From: Streptococcus porcinus
Lineage (GTDB): Bacteria > Bacillota > Bacilli > Lactobacillales > Streptococcaceae
Direction: 5' to 3'
Assembly (NCBI RefSeq): GCF_900475415.1
Contig: NZ_LS483388.1
Location: 1,908,001-1,972,000 of the forward strand
Length of the DNA: 64,000 bases
In this document: positions 17,076 to 26,736 of the stretch, piece after piece
How the letters are laid out: each line of letters opens with the position of its first letter
Position numbering within the stretch: the first letter of the stretch is position 1
Notes under the pieces: model-generated
Databases searched by the model: none
What the model was told of the DNA's origin: nothing
What the model saw: only the letters and a program-made list of their open reading frames with translations
Program-made: the position numbers and the translations under genes

Positions 17076-17282
17076 ATGGTAACATTTATGAAAAGATTTG
17101 AGGCCTTTAAAGAAACCTTATCTGCTGATAGCTTAAAAGCTATTTACGAAGAAACAAAGATGGAAGTCGCAAATGATGAACGTGAGGGTACTGAAGCCTT
17201 CTCCGCTGCTTTAGCAACCCAGATGGCTATAAATCTTATTGAAAAGTATCACGATTGGCTCAATGAAAATCCAAACAAATAG
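17076..17282 (+). CDS. small conserved acidic helical protein of unknown function
   Basis: I do not recognise the family. The 68-aa product is mostly charged and helical, without membrane segments, and ends HDWLNENPNK. The start could be the ATG at 17076 or the in-frame ATG at 17088 (MKRFEAFKETLS), which has a GGTAA sequence upstream. A TATAAT box at 17053-17058 places the transcription start about 10 nt before the first ATG. Its stop codon overlaps the start region of the pseudouridine synthase gene, so the two are translationally linked. Confidence 0.65.
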   Translation: MVTFMKRFEAFKETLSADSLKAIYEETKMEVANDEREGTEAFSAALATQMAINLIEKYHDWLNENPNK

Positions 17283-18153
17283 TCTCGAGAGCTTTACAGT
17301 CACTTTTATCAACCCTTACTCACAAATGACTGTGAAAGAATTATTAGAAACTAAACTATTAATCCCTCGAAAAATCCGCCATTTTTTAAGGACGAAGAAG
17401 CATGTCCTAGTTAACCAGCAATTGGTAACTTGGCAGGATTTGGTTACAAAAGGTGATGAAATCAGTTTAAATTTTGATTCGGATGATTATCCTCAAAAAA
17501 GAATTCCTTTTGGCAACCCAGACTTAGTGGAGTGCCTTTATCAAGATTCTCACCTTATTGTGGTTAATAAATCCGAGGGAATGAAGACTCACGGAAACGA
17601 ACCAAATGAACTAGCTCTTCTCAACCATGTCTCCGCTTTTGTAGGTCAAACCTGCTACATTATTCATCGTTTAGATATGGAAACAAGTGGAGCTATTATC
17701 TTTGCCAAGAACCCATTTATTCTTCCCATTATGAATCGCTTACTTGAGAATCGTGAAATTGGCAGGAACTACTGGGCTTTGATTGATGGGATAATTGAGA
17801 ACAAGGATACAACCCTACGGTTTCCAATCGGGCGCCATCGCCACGACCGAAGAAAACGAGTAGTTGATTTAAAGAATGGTCAAAAAGCCATAACGCATGT
17901 AAAACGGTTAAAAGCTTATAGGCCTAAATTCAGTTTAGTTGATTGCTCCTTAAAGACTGGTCGAACGCACCAGATTCGAGTTCACTTATCACATATTGGC
18001 CATCCTATTATCGGTGATCCTTTATATCATCAACAAACTACCTCACAGCGCCTCATGTTACATGCTCATCAACTCTATTTCAAACATCCGCTAACACTTG
18101 AAACAATTGTGATTGATGCCAAGTCAGAAACCTTTGAAAAAGGACTCCCTTAG
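17260..18153 (+). CDS. RluD/RluA-family pseudouridine synthase
   Basis: This RNA-modifying enzyme isomerises uridine to pseudouridine in rRNA or tRNA. The catalytic motif HRLDMETSG contains the essential Asp, and RTHQIRVHLSHIGHPIIGDP near the C-terminus is the second family signature. An N-terminal S4-like region precedes it (RKIRHFLRTKKHVLVNQQ). The likely start is ATGAAAATCC at 17260 (297 aa), inside the upstream gene's last codons; an in-frame upstream ATG at 17239 is the alternative. A hairpin terminator overlaps its stop. The exact target base cannot be deduced. Confidence 0.88.
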   Translation, partial: SMKIQTNSLESFTVTFINPYSQMTVKELLETKLLIPRKIRHFLRTKKHVLVNQQLVTWQDLVTKGDEISLNFDSDDYPQKRIPFGNPDLVECLYQDSHLIVVNKSEGMKTHGNEPNELALLNHVSAFVGQTCYIIHRLDMETSGAIIFAKNPFILPIMNRLLENREIGRNYWALIDGIIENKDTTLRFPIGRHRHDRRKRVVDLKNGQKAITHVKRLKAYRPKFSLVDCSLKTGRTHQIRVHLSHIGHPIIGDPLYHQQTTSQRLMLHAHQLYFKHPLTLETIVIDAKSETFEKGLP

Positions 18154-18164
18154 GAGTCCTTTTT
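18137..18164. terminator. bidirectional terminator
   Basis: A 12-bp stem (AAAAAGGACTCC with GGAGTCCTTTTT) around a 4-nt loop serves the convergent pseudouridine synthase and TcaA-like genes, overlapping both gene ends. Confidence 0.9.
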
Positions 18165-19797
18165 ATTGACGTGTTAGCGTTAAACCAGAAGCCGTTTTAC
18201 TGTAGTCAAACTCTTTATCCAAACCGGTTTGCCATATAATTGATGTTAAACGATCACCATCAAGATGGAAACCATATTCGTATTTTATGTTCATACCACC
18301 AATCCCTCCTCCGATAATCACAATTTCACCAGTTCCAGAGGAGAAGCTTAAGCGATAGTCACCTGGAGATTTTTCTTCAGCCTTGCTAATCTTAGCACTT
18401 GATGTTTCTTCTTTTCTCTTAGGATCTTTATAGGTAGTTTTACGCGTTATAGTACCATCCTCATCAATAATCATAGTATAAGTAACATCATCCTTAGTAC
18501 CTTTCCAAATACCAGCCATACCTTCTGGTAAAGGCGAAGGTGCTTTAATTTGATTTTTCTCACTAGTTACTGTAATGTTTTTATCACCAGCTTCACTAAC
18601 GATATACTTATCCCCTGATTTTTTCAAGGTCATTTTACCAGTGATATCTTGAAGAATGTGACCTGAAGATCCCTTCGTAGGATCTGTATCCTTGTTATAG
18701 GTATAGTCATAATTTGCAATAAAATCAATTAGATATGCCTCTTTTCCAACTTGAGTCAAACCACTTAAAACTACATTTGGAATAGCAAAACTAGAAGCCT
18801 TACGCTTGTCTGTTTCAAGCTTAGCTTTAATACTTTCTTTCAATCCTTTATAAAAGCTATTGTTAGCACCGTTTTCAAAAACATCATTCAGTTTCGTTGA
18901 GTCCTGACGAGTACTTGTATAGATCATCAATTGATCAAAAGCTGATAGTAAATATTGTCCAGCTTTATCTTTAGCTAATAAATTGTCCACATCTAAGGTG
19001 ATGCTTGAATCTTCTCGAATATCATCCAGTCTAACTTTTTTAGAGGTTAGTTCTCCATCCGGAAAAGTCTTTTTTACATAAGCTTGCGCAGAATGGGTCA
19101 CTGGGTAATCTTTAACATCGTAAATGCCATCTTTCAAGCTACCAATCCGACTATCGTCAAAATATAAATCGCCATCAACTAAATTACTGCTAACGGTGAA
19201 ATTCTTAAACGTTACCGATAAATCTAAAATCTGATTTTTCCCATCATATTTTTTACTAATAACAACTTTTCTTCCCTTATAGTTGCCATTGATACTAGCT
19301 TTATAATCAGCAATCGGCAGTCGTTTTAATTCTGTCGAAAAGTGGTCAGAATCAGAATGTGCTACCATTTTCTGGTTTAATAAAATATCTTCATTAGGAA
19401 GATTCGTTTTTATAGTCAAAGACATTGGTTTCATAGCGATATAATAGGCAGGGAAAATACCAAAATGGCGACCCTTTGCCTTAAGGTATATAGAATCAGA
19501 TGTGTCTGCCTCACTTAGATGCTTTTTAACCTGATCGATTTCTGACTTCTTCAGACGAGTAAAATGAGCAAAATTTGCCTCATCATTAGTGATCTTTTCA
19601 TTGGTATCTGACCAAATTAGATACTCTTTAATATTCTCAAATACAGAACCTGTTGAGAGACTCCTTGCTTTCGCGTAACGATTGATGACATTAGCTTTTG
19701 AATAATAGAAACTACCAAAAGCGATAACACCTAAAAACAGTAAACCTAGTAAGCTAAAGCTAATTTTGATCCATTTCTTTTTAAAAAATTGTTTCAT
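18163..19797 (-). CDS. TcaA-like membrane-anchored protein
   Basis: This 544-aa protein has a short cytoplasmic N-terminus and one signal-anchor helix (about residues 11-31), then a long extracellular region, so it should face the wall. The sequence pattern (tandem beta domains with ASINGNYKGRKV and an NTF2-like part around YTSTRQDSTKLND) resembles the TcaA/YvbJ family, which in staphylococci affects glycopeptide tolerance and wall stress. The zinc ribbon often found at the N-terminus of that family is absent. The last about 110 residues form an additional beta-rich domain (MAGIWKGTKDDVTYTMIID). Function in streptococci is unknown to me. Confidence 0.65.
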   Translation of the reverse strand: MKQFFKKKWIKISFSLLGLLFLGVIAFGSFYYSKANVINRYAKARSLSTGSVFENIKEYLIWSDTNEKITNDEANFAHFTRLKKSEIDQVKKHLSEADTSDSIYLKAKGRHFGIFPAYYIAMKPMSLTIKTNLPNEDILLNQKMVAHSDSDHFSTELKRLPIADYKASINGNYKGRKVVISKKYDGKNQILDLSVTFKNFTVSSNLVDGDLYFDDSRIGSLKDGIYDVKDYPVTHSAQAYVKKTFPDGELTSKKVRLDDIREDSSITLDVDNLLAKDKAGQYLLSAFDQLMIYTSTRQDSTKLNDVFENGANNSFYKGLKESIKAKLETDKRKASSFAIPNVVLSGLTQVGKEAYLIDFIANYDYTYNKDTDPTKGSSGHILQDITGKMTLKKSGDKYIVSEAGDKNITVTSEKNQIKAPSPLPEGMAGIWKGTKDDVTYTMIIDEDGTITRKTTYKDPKRKEETSSAKISKAEEKSPGDYRLSFSSGTGEIVIIGGGIGGMNIKYEYGFHLDGDRLTSIIWQTGLDKEFDYSKTASGLTLTRQ

Positions 19798-19936
19798 ATT
19801 GGTATCCCTTTCACTACGAACTACTCTTTATTATACCAAATTTATAAGTATTCTCCTAAAAAATCCAAAATATTAAAAACATTGTACTTGTTAAATTTTT
19901 AGAGAGTTTGTGAAATCCTTCAATATCGGTAAATGA

Positions 19937-19965
19937 TTGAATTTATTTTTTTTGTAGCATATAAT
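19937..19965 (+). promoter_or_regulatory. promoter of the C69 dipeptidase gene
   Basis: TTGAAT (19937-19942) and TATAAT (19960-19965) are 17 bp apart. A GGAGG ribosome binding site follows at 19990-19994, seven bases before the ATG. Confidence 0.75.
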
Positions 19966-20000
19966 ACTATTGGAAGCGCACACAATTTCGGAGGATTATT

Positions 20001-21500
20001 ATGAACACAAAAAAATTCACTCTCACAGCGGCAACATTTTTAGCTGCTCTTGGTTGTTATTCATCTGTTGACGCTTGTACAGGATTCATCATTGGTAAAG
20101 ACTTAACAAGAGACGGTTCAACTCTTTACGGCCGAACAGAGGATTTAGAGCCAAACCATAACAAGACGTTTATTGTCAGAGATGCAAAAGATCACAAAAA
20201 AGGAGAGATGTGGAAGGACAAAGCTAATGGATTTGAATACCCACTACCGAGTCATTCCTTTAAGTATACAGCTGTTCCTGACGTTACCCCAGAACAAGGA
20301 GTCTTTGATGAAGCTGGCTTTAGCGAGCACGGTGTCTCTATGTCTGCCACAGTCTCCGCTTCTGCAAACGACAAGATTTTAAAAAAAGATCCCTATGTTA
20401 AAAATGGTTTAGCAGAGTCTTCAATGGCCTCCGTCATTCTCCCTAGCGTAAAAACAGCTAAAGAAGGAGTCCAGCTCATCGCAAAAATCGTTAAAGAAAA
20501 AGGGGCAGCTGAAGGTAATATCGTTACTATCGCTGATAAAGATGGCGTTTGGTATATGGAAATTCTGTCAGGGCACCAATATGTAGCCATTAAATTTCCA
20601 AACGATAAATTTGCTGTCTTTCCAAATACTTTCTACCTAGGCCATGTCAATTTCGACGATAAAGAAAACACTATTGCATCTGCTGATGTTAAAAAGGTTG
20701 CAAAGGAAGCTGGATCCTATAAAGAGGTGGACGGACAGTTCCATATCGCACGATCCTACAACCCCAAAATGGATGATGCCAACCGATCACGCTCGTACTC
20801 AGGTATTAAATCTCTAGACCCTGATTCTAAGGTCACTTATAAAGATGATAATTTTGAATTATTACAAAGTACTGCTAAAAAATTCACCTTAGAAGATGCT
20901 ATTAAATTACAACGTAATCGCTTTGAAGGTCTAGACTTAAAACCTCTGGATCAAATGGAACTAGATGGTAAAGGAAAACCTAAATCAAAAGAAGCAGTAA
21001 AAGGTTACGCCTATCCCATTTCAAATCCAAATGTGATGGAAGCACATATTTTCCAACTTAAGCATGACATTCCTGCTGAAATGGGGGGTGGTGTCATGTG
21101 GCTATCTATTGGAAGTCCAAGAAATGCTCCATATTTACCTTATCTAGGTAACATCAACCAAACTTACAAAGCATATCATGAAAACAGTACTAAATATAAC
21201 AAAGACTCTTGGTATTGGACTGTATCACATATTAATGATATGGTTGCTGCTAATCCTAAGAAATTTGGCACTGAAGTTATTGACGAGATGAAAAAGCTCG
21301 AAAAAACCTGGATGGTAGAGCAAGAAACAACAGATAAAGAAGTTTCCAAATTAATTACAAGCAATCCTAAAGCTGCTCAAGAAAAAGCCAACCAAGACTC
21401 TATGAATCGTGCTGAAAAGACTTTTAAACGTCTTAAAGAAATTGAATCTAAGCTCGAAAAAGAAAGCCCTAAAAGTAGAGATAATAAAGTAAAAAAATAA
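20001..21500 (+). CDS. pepD: secreted C69-family dipeptidase
   Basis: This cysteine peptidase of the PepD/U34 (C69) family cleaves dipeptides. The 499-aa precursor has a signal peptide (residues 1-25, ending SVDA), and the mature protein would begin at Cys26 (CTGFIIGKDL), the N-terminal nucleophile of this Ntn-hydrolase family. The RDGSTLYGRTED segment (36-47) follows. The C-terminal about 60 residues are a charged, coiled-coil-like tail (KTFKRLKEIESKLEKES). A homologous gene sits near groEL in S. pyogenes as I recall. A bidirectional terminator follows. Export of a member of this mostly cytoplasmic family is the notable feature. Confidence 0.85.
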   Translation: MNTKKFTLTAATFLAALGCYSSVDACTGFIIGKDLTRDGSTLYGRTEDLEPNHNKTFIVRDAKDHKKGEMWKDKANGFEYPLPSHSFKYTAVPDVTPEQGVFDEAGFSEHGVSMSATVSASANDKILKKDPYVKNGLAESSMASVILPSVKTAKEGVQLIAKIVKEKGAAEGNIVTIADKDGVWYMEILSGHQYVAIKFPNDKFAVFPNTFYLGHVNFDDKENTIASADVKKVAKEAGSYKEVDGQFHIARSYNPKMDDANRSRSYSGIKSLDPDSKVTYKDDNFELLQSTAKKFTLEDAIKLQRNRFEGLDLKPLDQMELDGKGKPKSKEAVKGYAYPISNPNVMEAHIFQLKHDIPAEMGGGVMWLSIGSPRNAPYLPYLGNINQTYKAYHENSTKYNKDSWYWTVSHINDMVAANPKKFGTEVIDEMKKLEKTWMVEQETTDKEVSKLITSNPKAAQEKANQDSMNRAEKTFKRLKEIESKLEKESPKSRDNKVKK

Positions 21501-21580
21501 GTAGACTTTAGGTACTTTTAAGCTTTATTTAAGTTAAGATGTTTAATCTATAGGCATCCTAACCCTTTTTTCATAAGTTT

Positions 21581-21615
21581 AATAGCGCCCCTGATCTTCA
21601 GGAGCGCTATTTTTG
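21581..21615. terminator. bidirectional terminator between convergent surface-protein genes
   Basis: A long hairpin pairs AATAGCGC with GCGCTATT, with an inner CCTGA/TCAGG stem. T-runs flank it for the plus-strand transcript, and A's serve the other strand. It separates pepD from the metalloprotease gene. Confidence 0.9.
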
Positions 21616-21616
21616 T

Positions 21617-24475
21617 TTAGATAATATCTTTTTTCTTGAGTTTTAACCCTAATCCAAATAATAAAATGCTAGAAATCACTGTCATAAAGAAATTATCATC
21701 ATCACCAGTAGTTGGTAAAGTTGATTTTAAGGGCTCTTGATTCATCTCTTTAAGGACTGGAGCTTTTGTTGATCCAACCTGGACCATCGGCTCTTGAGTT
21801 TCTTTACTAACGATTCCTATCTCAGAAATCTCTGACTTAGGAGCCACTACAGTAAGTTTTGAACCAACCGCAATCACTCGATCTTGAGCAGCTACAACTA
21901 CTGGGCTACTATAAACAATGGATTCAAATCGACTATTAGGACCATCTTGAACAAAATGGTATGAGACCACACTCACTGTGGATGATCCTTCTCGTCCTGG
22001 ATTAAGAATTACCTGAGTTCCAAGGGGAATATGAGGATCATTAACATACTGAACCTGATAAGCAATCGGACTCGACTGCGACGTACCTACTTGATATTGT
22101 ATAATCATTGGACGCATTTGCGCTATAAGAATTTCCTTAGTAGATGGTGTGATAACACCAGTCACTGGATCAAGACTATAAGTTGTTGTCAACCTCACAA
22201 GACCATCTTGTCCAGCATCAACTACCTTAACTTGCCAATCACCAAGCGAACGGTCCTTCACTTCTTGGTAAACAACAGTCATAGCCACTTGTTTATCACT
22301 AGCTACCGGTTTAATTCCCTTAATAATGACTTGATCTTTAGCTATGCTAGAAGAAACAACTGACTCAGTTGCAACTAATTGATTATTACTGTCAAGTGTA
22401 TAGGTGGTTCTAGTTGTTTCTGACCCATTTACACCTTCTTTTATGATATTACTTTGCCCCGTAGGATCATAAGCTAAAGTCATATCGCCCGCATAAATCG
22501 TTTTATAAGGTGTTGACACTGTAGTTTCAACCGGCATTGCACCATAAATAACTCGACCATTGACCGGTGCGGTCACCGTGTCTGTGACTAAGTAAGGTAC
22601 AACTCGAGCAGTTCTTGGATAGTCAAACAATTTATGATAAAGACTAGCAAAATAATACTCTGACGCAGCAAATGGACTATACCCACTTCCATTTCCAGGC
22701 ATATATGCATCCCCTGTAAGCGGGTTGGCAACAAATGTATCATAAGGAGTACCGTATAAACGATGCATGATGTATTGGCTTAGCCCTTCAGCAAATGCTT
22801 CCTCACTATTATCTCTGTAATATGACCACACATCTGGGCGATCAAAATAAGTATGGTAAACATCTAAGAATTCCGTTGTGTCCGAAAGAGCCATGACAGT
22901 GTCAATCGTGTTATCAGTATTGCGATCAGAGGTTTCCATATAAAGACCACTTTTGAAATCAATAATATGAGTCATCTCATGCAAAACAGTCGCTAACAAT
23001 TCAGTATTATTAGACACATACTTCAAAGAGATAGATTGATCTGCGGAACTAGCTAAACCAAGTGTAGTTGCTCCCATACCAGGAATTTCCCCATCATAGA
23101 TAACCAAATTAGCAATAACACGCTGAATTTCTAAAGGGAGAGACTGTAGCCTTGCTTCAAAATCCTGCTTTTGATCATCAGGCATAGCTGTATGGCTATA
23201 ATCCACATCAATCTTGACACTATCTCGGTAGTTATTATAGCGACGTGTTAAGGAATCAAATTGTCTGGTCATCAAATCCATATCAGCTTGTTGCTCAGCA
23301 GTTAAGGTGCCTAGTGCTGTTAATTGATTATAAGCCAGCTGTGCTCGTTGATAATCAGCTTTAATATCTGCATATAAAGCATCATTAATAATATTACTAT
23401 TGTTATATCTTAAAAAATCATCACTAGAGCTTGTCAAATTTTCTGGTACCAACTCTAGTCCGTAATCTTGAGCCGAAGTATTCCACAAATCATCTTTACT
23501 CGCTTGCAACAGTCGAGCATAAAATGTATTATCATCTGATAAGCCAAGTGTTGCTCTAAGTTGGGAGTTAGTTGGATCTAGCATTTCACTTGTTACAGGT
23601 CGAACCACACGTGTTCGAGTAGTTGAACCATCAGCATTCGTAACAGGGATGTAGTCGTACATGTAGTTTTCAGCATACTGAGCATACTCCCTAACAGTGC
23701 TTTCACTTCTATTAAAGTCAGCTGGTAAAGCTGGCATAGGCACAAAAAGACTATCTACAGCAATTCGGTCACTAGGCAATGCCTGTGTAGAATCAACATG
23801 GTAAAAAGGCTGGTCAATCCATTTATAAGCTTCAGAATAAACAGCTGGACTTGTGGGAGCTGTGGTTTCTGTCTCTATCTTATATGTAGTAGTTGTACTG
23901 GTACTGCCATCAACCGCAGGAATGACAAGATCTGTCCCCACAGGTTTTGTAACATCAACACTGTAAACAGTAGTAGCTGGTGTCGTCGAGGTTACCGTAG
24001 TCGTCGGCTTGGTTCCTAAAACAATGACTGTTTCGGTTGGCTCAATCCGCTGAACCGTAATTACTGGATTACCATTAGCATCTAAAGCTCCTGTCTGAGT
24101 GGTAATTAATTTACCATCCACACCTTGAGTCTGGATTTGTCGGTAACCCACAGCTTGGCTAGGATCTGAAACATATCGGATCGGACTAGAAATAACCGTT
24201 TCCGTAACAGTTGGAATCATCGGTACTGCTAAAGTCGTTGTTCCAGATGATGTAACTGTTCCACTAGTAGCTAAAGGTGTTGTTGCAGTAGTACTAGTTG
24301 AGTTTGTAACAGCAGGTGCTGTCGTTACCAAACTTGTTGGTGACGTCGATGTCACTAGTCCAGTAGTCTCCTCTGCACCGACAACCTGGGTTGTTAGCAT
24401 CACCCCTAATAAGATACTACCAACCCCCAGCACCGTTTTGCGGATGCTAAAAACTTCTTTTTTATCCCTAAACAT
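21617..24475 (-). CDS. LPXTG wall-anchored metalloprotease with G5-like domains
   Basis: This 952-aa protein has a YSIRK-like signal (VFSIRKTVLGVGSILLG, residues 8-24; cleavage near Ala34) and the sorting signal LPTTGD (920-925) with a membrane helix and KLKKKDII tail. After a Thr/Ser-rich stretch (36-90) there is a G5-like domain (about 89-157). The central region (about 250-625) holds the zinc motif HEMTH (His499, Glu500, His503) followed by IIDF, and EEAFAEGLSQYI (558-569), whose Glu is a plausible third ligand. The pattern resembles anthrax lethal factor/Pro-Pro endopeptidase (M34) relatives. Two or three more G5-like repeats follow (about 650-723, 727-790, 797-874). Activity and substrate are unknown. 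Confidence 0.8.
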   Translation of the reverse strand: MFRDKKEVFSIRKTVLGVGSILLGVMLTTQVVGAEETTGLVTSTSPTSLVTTAPAVTNSTSTTATTPLATSGTVTSSGTTTLAVPMIPTVTETVISSPIRYVSDPSQAVGYRQIQTQGVDGKLITTQTGALDANGNPVITVQRIEPTETVIVLGTKPTTTVTSTTPATTVYSVDVTKPVGTDLVIPAVDGSTSTTTTYKIETETTAPTSPAVYSEAYKWIDQPFYHVDSTQALPSDRIAVDSLFVPMPALPADFNRSESTVREYAQYAENYMYDYIPVTNADGSTTRTRVVRPVTSEMLDPTNSQLRATLGLSDDNTFYARLLQASKDDLWNTSAQDYGLELVPENLTSSSDDFLRYNNSNIINDALYADIKADYQRAQLAYNQLTALGTLTAEQQADMDLMTRQFDSLTRRYNNYRDSVKIDVDYSHTAMPDDQKQDFEARLQSLPLEIQRVIANLVIYDGEIPGMGATTLGLASSADQSISLKYVSNNTELLATVLHEMTHIIDFKSGLYMETSDRNTDNTIDTVMALSDTTEFLDVYHTYFDRPDVWSYYRDNSEEAFAEGLSQYIMHRLYGTPYDTFVANPLTGDAYMPGNGSGYSPFAASEYYFASLYHKLFDYPRTARVVPYLVTDTVTAPVNGRVIYGAMPVETTVSTPYKTIYAGDMTLAYDPTGQSNIIKEGVNGSETTRTTYTLDSNNQLVATESVVSSSIAKDQVIIKGIKPVASDKQVAMTVVYQEVKDRSLGDWQVKVVDAGQDGLVRLTTTYSLDPVTGVITPSTKEILIAQMRPMIIQYQVGTSQSSPIAYQVQYVNDPHIPLGTQVILNPGREGSSTVSVVSYHFVQDGPNSRFESIVYSSPVVVAAQDRVIAVGSKLTVVAPKSEISEIGIVSKETQEPMVQVGSTKAPVLKEMNQEPLKSTLPTTGDDDNFFMTVISSILLFGLGLKLKKKDII

Positions 24476-24580
24476 TCTCCTAATCCTCCCTTTTGTAACC
24501 TCTTTTTAATATTCCTTAACCTGATTGTAGCATATAAGTATTAATTTACAAAAGGTTTTGCTATAATTTTTCAACAAATT

Positions 24581-24617
24581 AAAAAAGCAGCAAGAAACTT
24601 AATCTTTGCTACCTTTT
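24581..24617 (-). terminator. terminator after groEL
   Basis: An imperfect AGCAAAGA/TCTTGCT stem with an AAAAAGG/GCTTTTTT-type base lies 18 bp after the groEL stop and ends in six T on the minus strand. Confidence 0.7.
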
Positions 24618-24634
24618 TAACGTATCTTCTAACT

Positions 24635-26592
<1,958 letters not shown>

Positions 26593-26630
26593 CATGAGTA
26601 TTACCTCCAATAAATTGAATTTTATTATTT

Positions 26631-26657
26631 TTAGCACTCTTTTATATAGAGTGCTAG
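26631..26657 (-). promoter_or_regulatory. CIRCE element (HrcA operator)
   Basis: TTAGCACTC-N9-GAGTGCTAG matches the CIRCE consensus TTAGCACTC-N9-GAGTGCTAA except for the last base. It lies 38 bp upstream of the groES start, just after the promoter -10 (TAAAAT, 26669-26674). Confidence 0.95.
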
Positions 26658-26680
26658 ATCTGTTTACTATTTTATCACTT

Positions 26681-26697
26681 GGTCAAAAATAGTCAAG
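26681..26697 (+). promoter_or_regulatory. CtsR box overlapping the groESL promoter
   Basis: GGTCAAAAATAGTCAAG matches the CtsR heptad repeat (RGTCAAA-NAN-RGTCAAA). It overlaps the -35 hexamer TTGACT (minus strand, 26696-26691). Together with the CIRCE this gives the dual HrcA/CtsR control known for several streptococcal groESL operons. Confidence 0.85.
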
Positions 26698-26727
26698 AAA
26701 AAAGAGTCTAGTTTTTAACTAAACTCT
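26698..26727 (-). terminator. terminator after clpC
   Basis: GAGTCTAGTT and AACTAAACTC form a 9- to 10-bp stem with a 3-nt loop, followed by T's on the minus strand. It lies between the clpC stop and the groESL promoter. Confidence 0.8.
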
Positions 26728-26736
26728 CTCTTTATT

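Noticed and set aside
17076..17282. The small protein as a chance open frame
   Set aside because: Kept as a gene because it has a promoter box, overlaps the pseudouridine synthase start as coupled genes do, and has ordinary codon use.
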